DNA from: CADEEN01 sp963816315
Lineage (GTDB): Bacteria > Pseudomonadota > Gammaproteobacteria > Burkholderiales > Burkholderiaceae_C
Assembly: GCA_963816315.1 (NCBI GenBank)
Contig: CAWFJZ010000032.1
Location: 343,217-407,216 of the forward strand
Length of the DNA stretch: 64,000 nt
Direction: 5' to 3'
The notes below the pieces were generated by a model. That model was not told where the DNA came from, made no database searches, and saw only the letters and a program-made list of their open reading frames with translations. A program made the position numbers and the translations under genes. Shown piece after piece: positions 28,223 through 37,203 of this stretch (within the stretch, counting starts at the first letter, position 1; each line of letters starts with the position of its first letter).

Positions 28223-29506
28223 TTACTTGCTCGCCGCCTTGACCTGCTCGTCGATGTCGCTCGTCAGGCGCTTGATCGCGTCGTCGGCGCTCATCTCGCC
28301 GGCCACGGCCTGGCCGATGCGCTGAGCGGTCGGCAGAAATACCGCGCGGTTGAAGCGGTAGCCCTGCAAATCGAAGTTCGGCTGCGCGATCTTCGGCACG
28401 TCAGCCACGAAGACGTTGAGCGCCGCCTTGGCCATCGGCGAGACGTTGTAGGACACGCCGGCCTTGGCCACGGACAGGCTGGCCGGGATGTTGTCGGTCT
28501 TGGCCATCAGCTCCTTGTAGTTCGCGTCTTCGGACAGGAAGTCGATGAACTTGGCGGCCAGCGCCGGCTGCTTGGTGCGCTTGAAGGCGACGAAGGCGGC
28601 GCCGCCCGGCATTGCGGTGCAGGCCGCCGGGCCGCAGGGTGCGGGCGCGACGGCCCACTCGAAGGCCTTGGTGACCTGCGTGTCCATGCGCTTCAACTGC
28701 CACGAGCCGGAGTAATAGACGACGACGCGGCCGTTGGCGAATTCTTCGAAGGCGTCGCGGTACTGCGAGCCGCCGGTGCCGCCCCAGACCTCCTTGGGCA
28801 TCAGGCCGTTCTTGTTCCAATCGACGAATTTCTTGACCGCCGTCTGGTAGCCGGCATCGACGACGGGCACGCCGTTGGCGTCGAACAGCTTGGCGCCGTA
28901 AGCCACGGCGAGCGGCGCGAAGCGGTGGCCGCTGCGGTCCATCGCCATCGCGAACGGCGTCTTGGTCGCTTTGGCCACCTTGTCGGCGGCGGCCATCCAG
29001 TCGTCCCAGGTTGCCTTGGCATCGGGCATCGGCACCTTGGCCTGCTCGAACAGCGTCTTGTTGACGTAGGCGCCGGTCACGGTGAGCTGCGACATCAGGC
29101 CGTAGATGCCTTTGTCCTGCGGCCCGGCGCGAAACCACGGCAGCGTGGACGCGAAGTTGTCGGCCCAGGCTTTCTGGCGCGCGGCGGAAAGATGCGGCGT
29201 CAGATCGAGGTAGTACTTGTTCAAGCCGCCGAGGTCGGCCACGCGGCCAACGTCGGGGCCTTCGCCGGCCGCGAGTTGTACCGGCAGCGTTTCGACCACA
29301 GCCTTGTACGGCACCTTGTCGATGACGATCTTGGCGCCGGCGTTGGCAGCTTCGAAGCGCTTGGCGATCTCGCCGGTGACTTCGCATTCATTGCCGTCGG
29401 AATAACACTGCACGCGCAGCTCTTGCGCTTGCGCCGGCACGGCGAGCGCAAGCGTCGCGGTGAGCGCCGCCATGGCGGCGCTTTGGAACGGGGTCAGTGA
29501 GGGCAT
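28223..29506 (-). CDS. Extracellular solute-binding protein family 1 (sugar ABC)
   Basis: A 427-residue periplasmic binding protein. Signal peptide (ALTATLALAVPAQAQ), then ELRVQCYSDGNECEVTGEIA, FEAANAGAKIVIDKVPY, LAAGEGPDVGRVADLG, and a C-terminal helical part. ATG 29506 has AGGAG upstream. Four cysteines (CYSDGNEC, CGPAAC) could form two disulfides. First gene of an operon with two permeases and an ATPase. An oligosaccharide is the likely ligand; the GH31 enzyme beyond the IS remnant may act on it. Confidence 0.86.
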   Translation of the reverse strand: MPSLTPFQSAAMAALTATLALAVPAQAQELRVQCYSDGNECEVTGEIAKRFEAANAGAKIVIDKVPYKAVVETLPVQLAAGEGPDVGRVADLGGLNKYYLDLTPHLSAARQKAWADNFASTLPWFRAGPQDKGIYGLMSQLTVTGAYVNKTLFEQAKVPMPDAKATWDDWMAAADKVAKATKTPFAMAMDRSGHRFAPLAVAYGAKLFDANGVPVVDAGYQTAVKKFVDWNKNGLMPKEVWGGTGGSQYRDAFEEFANGRVVVYYSGSWQLKRMDTQVTKAFEWAVAPAPCGPAACTAMPGGAAFVAFKRTKQPALAAKFIDFLSEDANYKELMAKTDNIPASLSVAKAGVSYNVSPMAKAALNVFVADVPKIAQPNFDLQGYRFNRAVFLPTAQRIGQAVAGEMSADDAIKRLTSDIDEQVKAASK

Positions 29507-29736
29507 CGGGAAGTCTCCTGCTTGTGGATCGGTGCAACGACGGTGGCGGCGCTGGCCGCGCCATCGAAATTCAACACGCGGCTGCGAGTCCAAGCCAGGC
29601 GAAGAACGAACTTGTTCGGGCTCGACGGGGCGTGTTTGCTGCGGGTTCTACGCGCTGCGTGCAGCCATTGCAATCGGACCTTCCCTCGTCGTTTTCCGTT
29701 TCCCCTTTGGGCACGCTGCTCTGACATCATTCGGCC
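29507..29736. other. Divergent intergenic region, sugar ABC operon / P450
   Basis: 230 bp without a gene, between two divergent starts. It holds an inverted repeat CGAAC-TT-GTTCG (29607-29618) that could be an operator for the ABC operon, but no regulator gene is adjacent and the match to a known family is not evident. No convincing -10/-35 pair could be assigned by eye. Confidence 0.4.
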
Positions 29737-30951
29737 ATGAGCCCCGTCGATATGCGCGACCCGGCGTTTCGCGACGATCCCTACCCGCTGCTGCATGCGC
29801 TGCGCGAGCGCGGCCGCGTCGAGCGCGACGTGATCGGCATCTGGCTCATCGGCCACCATGCGGATGTCAGCGCCGGGTTGCGCGACAACACGCTGAGCCG
29901 CGAACCGTGGCGCCTGCCGGCCTGGGAGACGTTGCGGCCGTTCGTTGCCGACTCGACGCTCGAACGCACCACCTTGCAGTGGATGCTGATGAACGATCCG
30001 CCGAAGCACACGCGCTTGCGCCGCCTCGTCAACGGCGCGTTCAAGCCGCCGGTGATCGAAGCGCTGCGCGAGCGTGTCGTTGCGATCACCGACGAACTGC
30101 TGGCCGCACTGCCGGCGCCGCGGTCGAACGAGCCGTTCGATCTGATGGCCGGCCTGGCGCAGCCGCTGCCGGTGCGAGTCATCTGCGACGTGCTCGGCCT
30201 GCCGGCCGCGGACTTCGCGCAGACCAAGGCTTGGTCCGACACGCTGGCGCTGATGATGGAGCCGGTGCAGCGCAAAGCCTGGCGGCACAGCGGCGCCATC
30301 GCCGCCGACGAGATGGTGGCCTACCTGCGCGAGCATGTCGCGCGCCACCGCGCTGCGCCGCGCGACGATCTGCTCGGTGCGCTGATCCGCGCGCAGGACG
30401 ACGGCGACGGCGCCACCTTGAGTGACGATGAGTTGCTCGGCAACCTGGTGCTGCTCTTCATCGCCGGCCACGAGACCACGACCAACCTGATCGGCAACGG
30501 CGCGCTGGCGTTGCTGCGCCACCCCGATGCGCTGGCGCTGTTGCGCAGTGACCCGCAGGCTTTGCTGCCCGGCGCGGTGGCCGAGATGCTGCGCTACGAG
30601 GGCTCGGTCAACATGGTGCCGCGCCACACGGTGCAGCCCTACGCCGTCGGCGACACCGTCGTGCCGCCCGGCCAGGTGCTGTTCTTCATGCTCGGCGCGG
30701 CCAACCGCGACCCGGCCGTGTTCGCCGAGCCCGACCGGTTCGACATCACGCGCTCGCCGAATCCGCACCTGGCCTTCGGCGCCGGCATCCACTACTGCGT
30801 CGGCGCGCCGCTGGCGCGTTTGGAGGGCGAAGTCGCCTTCGCGCGGCTGCTCGCGCGCTACCCGCAGCTGCACTGGGCCGACGATGCGCCGCAATGGCGG
30901 CCGTTGATCAACCTGCGCGGGCTCGAACGCCTGGCCGTGCGCGCGGCCTGA
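29737..30951 (+). CDS. Cytochrome P450
   Basis: A 404-residue soluble P450. I-helix AGHETTT (243-249) with the acid-alcohol pair, ExxR as EMLR (283-286), and heme loop FGAGIHYCVGAPLAR with proximal Cys354. Size and motifs fit bacterial class I enzymes that need a ferredoxin and reductase, but none is nearby. It could hydroxylate a terpenoid, steroid or fatty acid; nothing in the surroundings identifies the substrate. Convergent with the nuclease-like gene. Confidence 0.9.
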   Translation: MSPVDMRDPAFRDDPYPLLHALRERGRVERDVIGIWLIGHHADVSAGLRDNTLSREPWRLPAWETLRPFVADSTLERTTLQWMLMNDPPKHTRLRRLVNGAFKPPVIEALRERVVAITDELLAALPAPRSNEPFDLMAGLAQPLPVRVICDVLGLPAADFAQTKAWSDTLALMMEPVQRKAWRHSGAIAADEMVAYLREHVARHRAAPRDDLLGALIRAQDDGDGATLSDDELLGNLVLLFIAGHETTTNLIGNGALALLRHPDALALLRSDPQALLPGAVAEMLRYEGSVNMVPRHTVQPYAVGDTVVPPGQVLFFMLGAANRDPAVFAEPDRFDITRSPNPHLAFGAGIHYCVGAPLARLEGEVAFARLLARYPQLHWADDAPQWRPLINLRGLERLAVRAA

Positions 30952-30965
30952 GCCCGAACGGTTCT

Positions 30966-31568
30966 CTAGCCGCCGAGCGGCAAGCCGCGCAAGGCCTGCG
31001 CCAGCTCGGCCGCCTGCCAGATGGCGATGCGGTGCTCGGCGGCGAAGGGCCGTGCGCTGTCGGTCGGCTCGCCCAGGCCGATCAGCAGTGCGTCGTTGGG
31101 CAGGTCGTCGCCGGCCGCGTCGCGCGCGGCCTGCAGCGCGCGCAGGGTTTCGATGCCGGTGCGGGCCGACTTCCAGCGCCGCGCGCAGACCAGCATGCGC
31201 CGGCCCTTGCGCTCGAGCACGAAGTCAACGGCCGGCGTGGCGCGCGGCTCGCGCGCCACCACGCGTGTAGCCGTCGCGCTGGAACGCCTGTTCGAGCAGC
31301 GCCGCGAAGGCCGGCCACGCCATCGTCGGCCAGCGCCTGCTGCGTCTGCTCGACGCGCGCGGCGCTCGGCAGCTCCCGGCCGCGCCAGGCCACCATCGCG
31401 CTGATGACGATGAACGGCAACCCCGACAGCGCACCGGCCACGCGGTAGGCCTCGGGCAGCAGCGCCATGCCGAGCAGCCCGAGCAACGACGCCCAGGCCT
31501 GCGCTGGCCCACCACGGCGAGCGCAGCAGGATCGCGAACAGCGAGTTCTTGGCCATCTGGAGTTTCAT
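30966..31568 (-). CDS. Membrane-anchored restriction-endonuclease-like (Mrr-type) protein
   Basis: About 202 residues after repair of three GC-pair losses (about 31500, 31313, 31270). The N-terminus has two hydrophobic segments (SLLGLLGMALLPEAY; VAGALSGLPFIVISAMVAW). The C-terminal half resembles the Mrr/RecB-like nuclease fold: AVDFVLERKGRRMLVCARRW. Where active members have QxK in that last strand, this protein reads CAR, so catalysis is doubtful. Such short membrane-linked proteins are known in Burkholderiales without a defined role. No methylase is adjacent. Confidence 0.65.
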   Translation of the reverse strand: MKLQMAKNSLFAILLRSPWWASAGLGVVARAARHGAAARGLPRGRCAVGVAVHRHQRDGGLARPGAAERRARRADAAGAGRRWRGRPSRRCSNRRSSATATRVVAREPRATPAVDFVLERKGRRMLVCARRWKSARTGIETLRALQAARDAAGDDLPNDALLIGLGEPTDSARPFAAEHRIAIWQAAELAQALRGLPLGG

Positions 31569-31625
31569 CGTCGATCGGCACCTCGGAGAAGCTGCCCAGT
31601 ATCGATGAGAGCGGACGGCCTCGAT

Positions 31626-32630
31626 TCAGTCGAACGCCAAAGACCGCCACACCGGCGCGAACAGCGGCATGCCATCGGCAGCGCGCGGCGTCACGCCATC
31701 GACCACCGTCGAGCTGTGCAGCGGCGCCGCGGCCGTGGCGCCGGGTGCGGGCTCGGCGTTGGTCGTCAACTGGTGTGCGCCGGCGAACGCTGCGTTGGCG
31801 CCGTCCACCGAGGTCAACGCGCCGCCGAGGCCCAGCGCCTGCCACGTCGCGCTGACGACGGACAACGCAGCCAGTTCGTCGCGCAGGTGCGTGAAGCCGG
31901 CTTGACGCGCACCCGGCGTCATGCCGGCGGCGGACAGCCACGGCGCCAGGCCGTCAGGCGTGGCATCTGCCGGGGCGCTGAAGTAGATCGCGCGGTCCAC
32001 CGCGTAGCGCTTGGCGATGAAAGCCGCGTGGCCGCCGCCTTGCGAATGGCCGGCGATGCGGATGCGTGACCAATCGGGCTGGCCGGCGGCGGTGAGGTAC
32101 GCGTTCCAGCCTTCCGCCGGCGCTTGACCGTGCAGCGTCTGCAGCAACTTGACGACGCGGTTCTCGATCGAGTTGGCGCGCGTGATGGCGACCACCGCAC
32201 TCGAGTCGCTGCCGGTGAGGATCTCCTGGCGCGTGTTGCCGAAACAGTCGGCGTCGCTGCTGCCGCTGCACAACGAGGCCACCGTGGCGTTGTTCGGATA
32301 GTTCAGGCCGATCGCGTGCAGGCCGCTGGCCGCTGCTTCGCGGACGATGGCGCGCACGTTGGCCGGCTTGCCGAAGGCGCCCGGCATGAAGACGAACAGG
32401 CGCTGCTTGGCAGCGACCGTCGGCGCCGGGTTGACGGCGAAGTGGGCGTCGAGGTCGGTGTCGATGGCGGCGTCGGTGTTTGCCGGCAGCACGTCGCGTT
32501 CGACGGACGGGGGTGCGGACGCTGGGGGTGGTGAGGCCGTGTCGCCACCGCCAGCGCCGCCGCCGCAAGCGGCGAGCAGGGCAGACAGGAGGAGGGCGGG
32601 GCCGAGATGTCGTACTGCGCTGTTGTTCAT
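31626..32630 (-). CDS. Lipoprotein alpha/beta hydrolase
   Basis: A 334-residue protein with a lipoprotein signal (LLLSALLAACGGG, lipidated Cys around 22) and a Pro/Ser/Gly-rich linker. The nucleophile elbow AGHSQGGGHAA and LFVFMPGAFGKPANV near the oxyanion hole mark an alpha/beta hydrolase. It is expected at the inner leaflet of the outer membrane or the periplasm. The substrate is unknown. ATG 32630 is chosen because it begins the signal sequence; a longer frame to 32657 is unlikely. Confidence 0.75.
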   Translation of the reverse strand: MNNSAVRHLGPALLLSALLAACGGGAGGGDTASPPPASAPPSVERDVLPANTDAAIDTDLDAHFAVNPAPTVAAKQRLFVFMPGAFGKPANVRAIVREAAASGLHAIGLNYPNNATVASLCSGSSDADCFGNTRQEILTGSDSSAVVAITRANSIENRVVKLLQTLHGQAPAEGWNAYLTAAGQPDWSRIRIAGHSQGGGHAAFIAKRYAVDRAIYFSAPADATPDGLAPWLSAAGMTPGARQAGFTHLRDELAALSVVSATWQALGLGGALTSVDGANAAFAGAHQLTTNAEPAPGATAAAPLHSSTVVDGVTPRAADGMPLFAPVWRSLAFD

Positions 32631-32715
32631 GGCCCGCATCGTGCGGCCGCAACGCAATGCGCTTGCGTGATGCTGCGTAAAGTTGTGTTGGCGCGCGTGA
32701 ACGAAGTCTCGCGCC

Positions 32716-33465
32716 TCAATCGCCGGTCGGCGCGATCCTGAAATCCAGGATCGCCGGATGCGCTTCGAGCGCGTCGGCCAGCCGCGAAGCGGCCTTGCGG
32801 TCTTTGGTGCGCATCACCATGCCGTGGCGCTTGATGCCGCCTTCGCCGTCGAAGCGGTGGCTGAAGTTGGCGATCGAAAAACCGTGTTGCGCGAGCAGCT
32901 CGCGCAACGAGTCTTCATCGAGCCCGCCGTCCTTGGCCAGGCGCACGTCGAACTGAAAATAGGCCTGCGTCGGCATCGCCGACTCGATCCAGCGAAAGAT
33001 CGACAGCACGCTCATCGTCAGCGCCACGCTGACGATGAGCGGAAAGTAAAAGCCGATGCCGGCGAGCACGCCGATCGCCGCCGTGATCCAGATCGACGCC
33101 GCGGTGGTCAGGCCGCGCACCGACAGGCCTTCCTTGATGATCGCGCCGGCGCCGAGAAAACCGATGCCGGTCATGATGCCCTGCGCCATGCGCGTCGGGT
33201 CCAGGCGCACCGAGTCCGCGGGCGTCTGCACCCAAGACGCTTCATAGACGGTGACCAGCATCAGCAGGCTCGACGACATGCAGACCAGCGCATGCGTGCG
33301 AAAGCCCGCCGGCCGGCCGTTGTACGAACGCTCGTAGCCGATCAGCGCGCCGGCAAAAAGCGCGGCGAGCAGGCGCCACACCATCTCGATGTGGTCAGGG
33401 GTGAGGTGGAAGTTCAATGCGTCGGATCGGGCGCGCGCCGATGCGGCGCGCCCGGCGATTGTCAC
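32716..33465 (-). CDS. MgtC/SapB-family membrane protein
   Basis: A 249-residue protein with four to five transmembrane segments carrying MgtC signatures: LLAALFAGALIGYERS, HALVCMSSSLLMLV, GIGFLGAGAIIKEG and RGLTTAASIWITAAIG. A cytoplasmic C-terminal domain (about 85 residues) has an ACT-like look. MgtC proteins affect magnesium homeostasis and ATP synthase; some lack a transport role. Start is either GTG 33465 or an internal codon nearer the first helix. Confidence 0.85.
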   Translation of the reverse strand: MTIAGRAASARARSDALNFHLTPDHIEMVWRLLAALFAGALIGYERSYNGRPAGFRTHALVCMSSSLLMLVTVYEASWVQTPADSVRLDPTRMAQGIMTGIGFLGAGAIIKEGLSVRGLTTAASIWITAAIGVLAGIGFYFPLIVSVALTMSVLSIFRWIESAMPTQAYFQFDVRLAKDGGLDEDSLRELLAQHGFSIANFSHRFDGEGGIKRHGMVMRTKDRKAASRLADALEAHPAILDFRIAPTGD

Positions 33466-33486
33466 CCCGGCTGCCCGGTGATTGCT

Positions 33487-34347
33487 TCAGTCGCGGCGCC
33501 AGCGCCAGGCGTTGAAGAGCAGCCACAGCAACGACAACGCGGCCACGGCCAGCGCGGCCCAGGCCTGCAGCGGTGCGCTGCGCACCAACGCATCGAGTGG
33601 ATCGGCCAGCGGCACCTTGACGCTGATCAGCCCGGCCGGCTTGCCGGCCACGTAGCCGAAACCGCCACCGCCATTGAACTGCGTGTTGGTGCGCAGGAAG
33701 TCCGGCGCCGTCTCGGGCTTGTCGTGGCAGCGCAGGCAGCTCGCCTGGGCCACCATCGATCGTGCGTAGAGCAGCGTGCCGGATTGAACCTTCCAGTACT
33801 CGGGCGCTTTCTCGCCGCCGGCGGCGGCAGCCTGCATCGCGTCGAGGGCTTCGCGCTCGAAGGCATCGGGCGCGTTGTGGGTGTTCAGCACCGTGCGCGC
33901 GGTCAGGCGAAAGCGCGCCTTGCTGCCGGAGGCGGCGACGACATCGGCGACCTCGCGCTGGATCAGCGCCGGGTTCTTCCAGTGGTAGGCCTCGACGCGC
34001 TGCAATGCCGCCTGCTCGCCGGTGGCGCTCTTGACCAGGGCGCCCTGCAACACCGCGGCATCGCGGTCGGAAACCGAGTAAACCGAGCGCGTCAGAAAGT
34101 TGCCGGGGATCTTGGCATCAGTGCCGGTGGTCTTGGCATGCACGCCGCCGTACTGCGAGGCCCAGCGGCCGATGTTCTCCACCATGTCGGCCACCGTGCG
34201 GCCTTCGCTCAGCGTTTGGCGCAGCACCAGCGTCTGCCCGATCCACCACATGGCGGCGACGAGCGACAGCACGAGCAGTGCCAGCGGCACGAGGTGAGCC
34301 CAGGGACGTTGGCGTGCGGCACGCGAGGTGTTTTTGGTTTTCATCAT
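33487..34347 (-). CDS. DUF3365 (Tll0287-like) heme-binding sensor-like protein
   Basis: A 286-residue protein with an N-terminal membrane anchor (LVPLALLVLSLVAAMWWIG), a periplasmic domain containing SVYSVSDRDAAVLQGALV and NPALIQREVADVV, a c-type heme motif CLRCH, and a C-terminal hydrophobic segment (AWAALAVAALSLLWLLFNAW). This is the Tll0287/DUF3365 domain, usually a redox or gas sensor fused to output domains; here there is no output domain, so it may act with a separate partner. ATG 34347 and ATG 34344 are both possible. Confidence 0.75.
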   Translation of the reverse strand: MMKTKNTSRAARQRPWAHLVPLALLVLSLVAAMWWIGQTLVLRQTLSEGRTVADMVENIGRWASQYGGVHAKTTGTDAKIPGNFLTRSVYSVSDRDAAVLQGALVKSATGEQAALQRVEAYHWKNPALIQREVADVVAASGSKARFRLTARTVLNTHNAPDAFEREALDAMQAAAAGGEKAPEYWKVQSGTLLYARSMVAQASCLRCHDKPETAPDFLRTNTQFNGGGGFGYVAGKPAGLISVKVPLADPLDALVRSAPLQAWAALAVAALSLLWLLFNAWRWRRD

Positions 34348-34486
34348 GGCGATGTCTTGTTGTCGAGGGGCGCTGCGCAACAGCAAGCAAGCGGCAGCAC
34401 TCAAGATACGGGCTGCATCGCGCCGCGGATGCCTGGACGCGCCCGCGGTCGTGAGGAAATGCTCGCCAATGGTCGATAACGACGCG

Positions 34487-34876
34487 TCAAGCGCGCACGA
34501 ACAGCGTACGCAACGGCTCGTCGCCGACCTGCCGGCTCCAATGGCCGTGAACTTTGGCGTCGAACGCCGCGCCCGCCGGCAGCGTGTCGTTCGAATAGAA
34601 GTGCTGGCCCGGGCGGAAGACGCGCGTGCTGCCGTCCTGCAGGCCGATCTCCATCGCGCCGGACAGGATGACCAGCCATTGCGGCGTTTCGGTGCAATGG
34701 AACTCGCTGCGAAAACCAACCGGGCTTTCGCGCCATTGCAAACCGCCGCTGGACGCGAGCGGCGACAAGCGCGCCGTGGGCTTGCCTTCGGTGAGCGCGA
34801 CCGCTTGCTCGCGAAAGCGCGCGCGGCCATCGGGGCCGGTTTCGAGGAGAACTTGGGTCAGGGTCGGTGTGGTCAT
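34487..34876 (-). CDS. Cupin-domain protein
   Basis: A 129-residue single-domain cupin. The first motif region is seen in FRSEFHCTETPQWLVILSGAMEIG and the second in FRPGQHFYSNDTLPAGAAFDAKVHGH. His residues that could bind metal are present. ATG 34876 overlaps the gluconokinase end by 4 bp, so it belongs to the ketogluconate unit. Whether it is an isomerase, a sensor or a small-molecule binder cannot be told. Confidence 0.75.
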   Translation of the reverse strand: MTTPTLTQVLLETGPDGRARFREQAVALTEGKPTARLSPLASSGGLQWRESPVGFRSEFHCTETPQWLVILSGAMEIGLQDGSTRVFRPGQHFYSNDTLPAGAAFDAKVHGHWSRQVGDEPLRTLFVRA

Positions 34877-35448
34877 GGCAGGTGTTTGCGGATGGCGGCG
34901 ACGAGCGCGTCGGTGGTGGCGGCAACGTCGAGCGTGATCGCATGCTCATCGGCGCCCGGGTGTTCGAGCGTGGCCAGCTGGCTCGGCAACAGCGTCGGCG
35001 GCATGTAGTGGCCGGGCCGCGCGCCGATGCGCTCGGCCAGCAGCGCCGGGCTGCCGGTGAGGTGGACCAGCGTCAGCGCCGGCGCGCCTTTGCGCAGCGC
35101 GTCGCGGTAGCTGCGTTTCAGCGCCGAGCAGGCCAGCACCACCGGTTCGTCGGCTGCCGCCAGCCGCGCGGCCAGCGCGTCGAGCCACGGCGCGCGCTCG
35201 TCGTCCGTGAGCGCGATGCCTTGGCGCATGCGCTCCACGTTGGCCGGCGGGTGGAAGTCGTCGGCGTCGAGAAAGGTGGCGCCGATCTGCCGTGCCAGGC
35301 GTGCGCCGACGGTGCTCTTGCCGCAGCCGGAGACGCCCATGACGACGATAGCCAAGCCACTCGGGCCAGCGCCGGGCCGCTCCCAAGCGTCGGCCCGAGC
35401 CTCCCCCGGGGGGAGTCCTCGCGCAGCGAGGGAGGGGTCGTCAGTCAT
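34873..35448 (-). CDS. gntK: Gluconokinase with a repeat-derived N-terminal extension
   Basis: Core GntK features: P-loop MGVSGCGKST, DADDFHPPANVERM (substrate region), LTDDERAPWL, CSALKRSYRD. It phosphorylates gluconate to 6-phosphogluconate. ATG 35448 follows the preceding stop directly (TGAATG), but the first 28 or so residues are encoded by a dispersed repeat (35365-35443) and have no counterpart in other GntKs. Initiation at TTG 35355 or ATG 35340 would give the usual N-terminus. With the upstream 2-hydroxyacid reductase it forms a 2-ketogluconate to 6-phosphogluconate route. Confidence 0.85.
   Translation of the reverse strand: MTDDPSLAARGLPPGEARADAWERPGAGPSGLAIVVMGVSGCGKSTVGARLARQIGATFLDADDFHPPANVERMRQGIALTDDERAPWLDALAARLAAADEPVVLACSALKRSYRDALRKGAPALTLVHLTGSPALLAERIGARPGHYMPPTLLPSQLATLEHPGADEHAITLDVAATTDALVAAIRKHLP
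35365..35443. repeat. Dispersed GC-rich repeat, copy A
   Basis: About 79 bp beginning GCCAGCGCCGGGCCGCTCCC and containing short stems (CCCCCGGGGGG; CGCGCAGCG). It matches copies at 39541-39618 and 61420-61496. This copy lies inside the 5' end of the gluconokinase frame, directly after the upstream gene's stop, and can be translated without a stop. Confidence 0.8.
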
Positions 35449-36379
35449 TCAGCGGCATTCGGGCACTGCGCTGGGCAGCGGCTTGCCGGCGAAATGCGCT
35501 TGCAGGTTGGCGAACGCGCGATCGGCCATCGCCTGCCGCGTGGCCACCGTCGCGCTGCCGATGTGCGGCGTCAGCACGACGTTGTCCAGCGCCCGCAACG
35601 CCTCGGGCACGTTCGGCTCGTTCTCGAACACGTCGAGCGCGGCGCCGGCGATGACGCCGCGTTGCAGCGCGTCGATCAGCGCCGCTTCATCGACCACCGA
35701 GCCGCGGGCGACGTTGATCAGGTGGCCCTTCGGGCCCAGCGCTTGCAACACCGAGGCGTCGATCATCTTGCGCGTGGCCGCGCCGCCGGGCGTGATGACG
35801 ACGAGAAAGTCGCTCGCCGCCGCCAGCGCCTGCGGCGTGGCGTGAAACGCATACGGCAACGCCGGCCTGGCGCTGCGCGCGGTGTAGGCGATCGTCATGC
35901 CGAAGGCCAGCGCGCGCTGCGCGATCGCCTGGCCGATGCGGCCCATGCCGACCATGCCCCATGCGCGCGCCGGAGAGTTTGGTCGCCAGCGGCATCGGGC
36001 CCTGCGGCCATTTGCCGGTGCGCACATGGCGGTCGGCCTGCGGGATGCGGCGCGCGATGTTCAGCGCCAGTGCCAGCGCCAGATCGGCCACGTCGTCGTT
36101 GAGCACGTCGGGCGTGTGCGTGACGACCACGCCGCGCGCCTTGCAGGCCGCGACATCGACGCCGTCGTAGCCGACGCCCATGATCGAGACGATCTCCAGC
36201 GCCGGCAGTTGCGCGATCAGCGCCGCGGGGACTTTCGATTCACCGCCGCCGCAGACCGCGCGGATGCGCTCCAGCGGCGCGCCGTCGGCGTTGGCATGGA
36301 GCGTGAAGTTCGCTTGCAGCGGCTCCATCAAGAACGGCGGCAGCTTGGCGACGGTGAGCAGGTCGGGTTTTGACGTCAT
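35449..36379 (-). CDS. D-2-hydroxyacid dehydrogenase, 2-ketogluconate reductase-like
   Basis: About 310 residues after one GC-pair repair at about 35965 (giving SGARAWGMVGMGRIGQAIA, the NAD-binding GxGxxG). Other marks: SIMGVGYDGVD, DVADLALALALNIAR, INVARGSVVDE, ENEPNVPEAL and LTPHIGSAT with the catalytic His. These place it in the GhrB/glyoxylate-hydroxypyruvate-ketogluconate reductase group. It precedes gluconokinase with no gap, which supports reduction of 2-ketogluconate. Divergent from an SDR/KDG-kinase unit. Confidence 0.85.
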
Positions 36380-36441
36380 GGCAGCGCGGCGAGTGATGAC
36401 CTTACGATACCGCACCCAAGCCGAGGATCGCGAGGACCGCC

Positions 36442-37200
36442 ATGAGCAACGACACCCTTCGCAGCGCCATCGTCACCGGCGCCAGCAGCGGCATCGGCCG
36501 CGCCTGTGCGCAAGCCCTCGTTGCCGACGGCTGGCAAGTCGCCTTCGTCGGCCGCCGCGCCGAGGCGCTGGCCGAGTCGGTGCAGAGCAGCGCCGATCCG
36601 CAACGCGCGTTGGCCGTGCCCGCCGATGTCGGCGACCCGGCCTCGGTGGCGGCGCTGTTCGCCGCTGTGCAGCAGCGCTTCGGCCGCCTCGACCTGCTGT
36701 TCAACAACGCCGGCGTGTCGAGCATGAGCGCGCTGCTCGAAGACCTGCCGTTCGGCGAGTGGCAGGCGAGCGTGGCCGCCAACCTCACCGGCACGTTTTT
36801 GTGCACGCAGCAGGCGTTCAAGATGATGAAGGCGCAGACGCCGATGGGCGGCCGCATCATCAACAACGGCTCGATCTCGGCTTACGCGCCGCGGCCGAAC
36901 TCGGTGGCCTACACCGCCACCAAACATGCGGTGAGCGGCATCACCAAGACGGCGTCGCTCGACGGCCGCAAGTACAACATCGCCGTCGGCCAGATCGACA
37001 TCGGCAACGTCGCCTCCGACATGACGGCCAAGATGGTCGGCGGCGTGCCGCAGGCCGACGGCACGGTCAAGCCGGAGCCGCGCATGGCGATGGACAACGT
37101 CGTGGCCACCTTCTTGATGATGTCGAAGCTGCCGCCGGAAGCGAACATCCTCAACGTCACGGTGATGGCCACCGCGATGCCGTTCGTGGGACGAGGCTAG
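36442..37200 (+). CDS. SDR-family oxidoreductase
   Basis: A 252-residue short-chain dehydrogenase: VTGASSGIGRA, NNAGVSS, NGSISAYAPRPNSVAYTATKHA with catalytic Ser, Tyr and Lys. The second basic residue after the glycine motif, GRRAEAL, suggests NADP preference. It is followed 3 bp later by KDG kinase, so it probably oxidises or reduces a sugar acid feeding into 2-keto-3-deoxygluconate. The exact substrate is unknown. Confidence 0.82.
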   Translation: MSNDTLRSAIVTGASSGIGRACAQALVADGWQVAFVGRRAEALAESVQSSADPQRALAVPADVGDPASVAALFAAVQQRFGRLDLLFNNAGVSSMSALLEDLPFGEWQASVAANLTGTFLCTQQAFKMMKAQTPMGGRIINNGSISAYAPRPNSVAYTATKHAVSGITKTASLDGRKYNIAVGQIDIGNVASDMTAKMVGGVPQADGTVKPEPRMAMDNVVATFLMMSKLPPEANILNVTVMATAMPFVGRG

Positions 37201-37203
37201 AAG

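Noticed and set aside
29607..29618. LacI-type operator upstream of the sugar ABC operon
   Set aside because: The CGAAC-TT-GTTCG repeat lacks the central CG of LacI-family sites and no regulator is adjacent. It is noted only in the intergenic entry.
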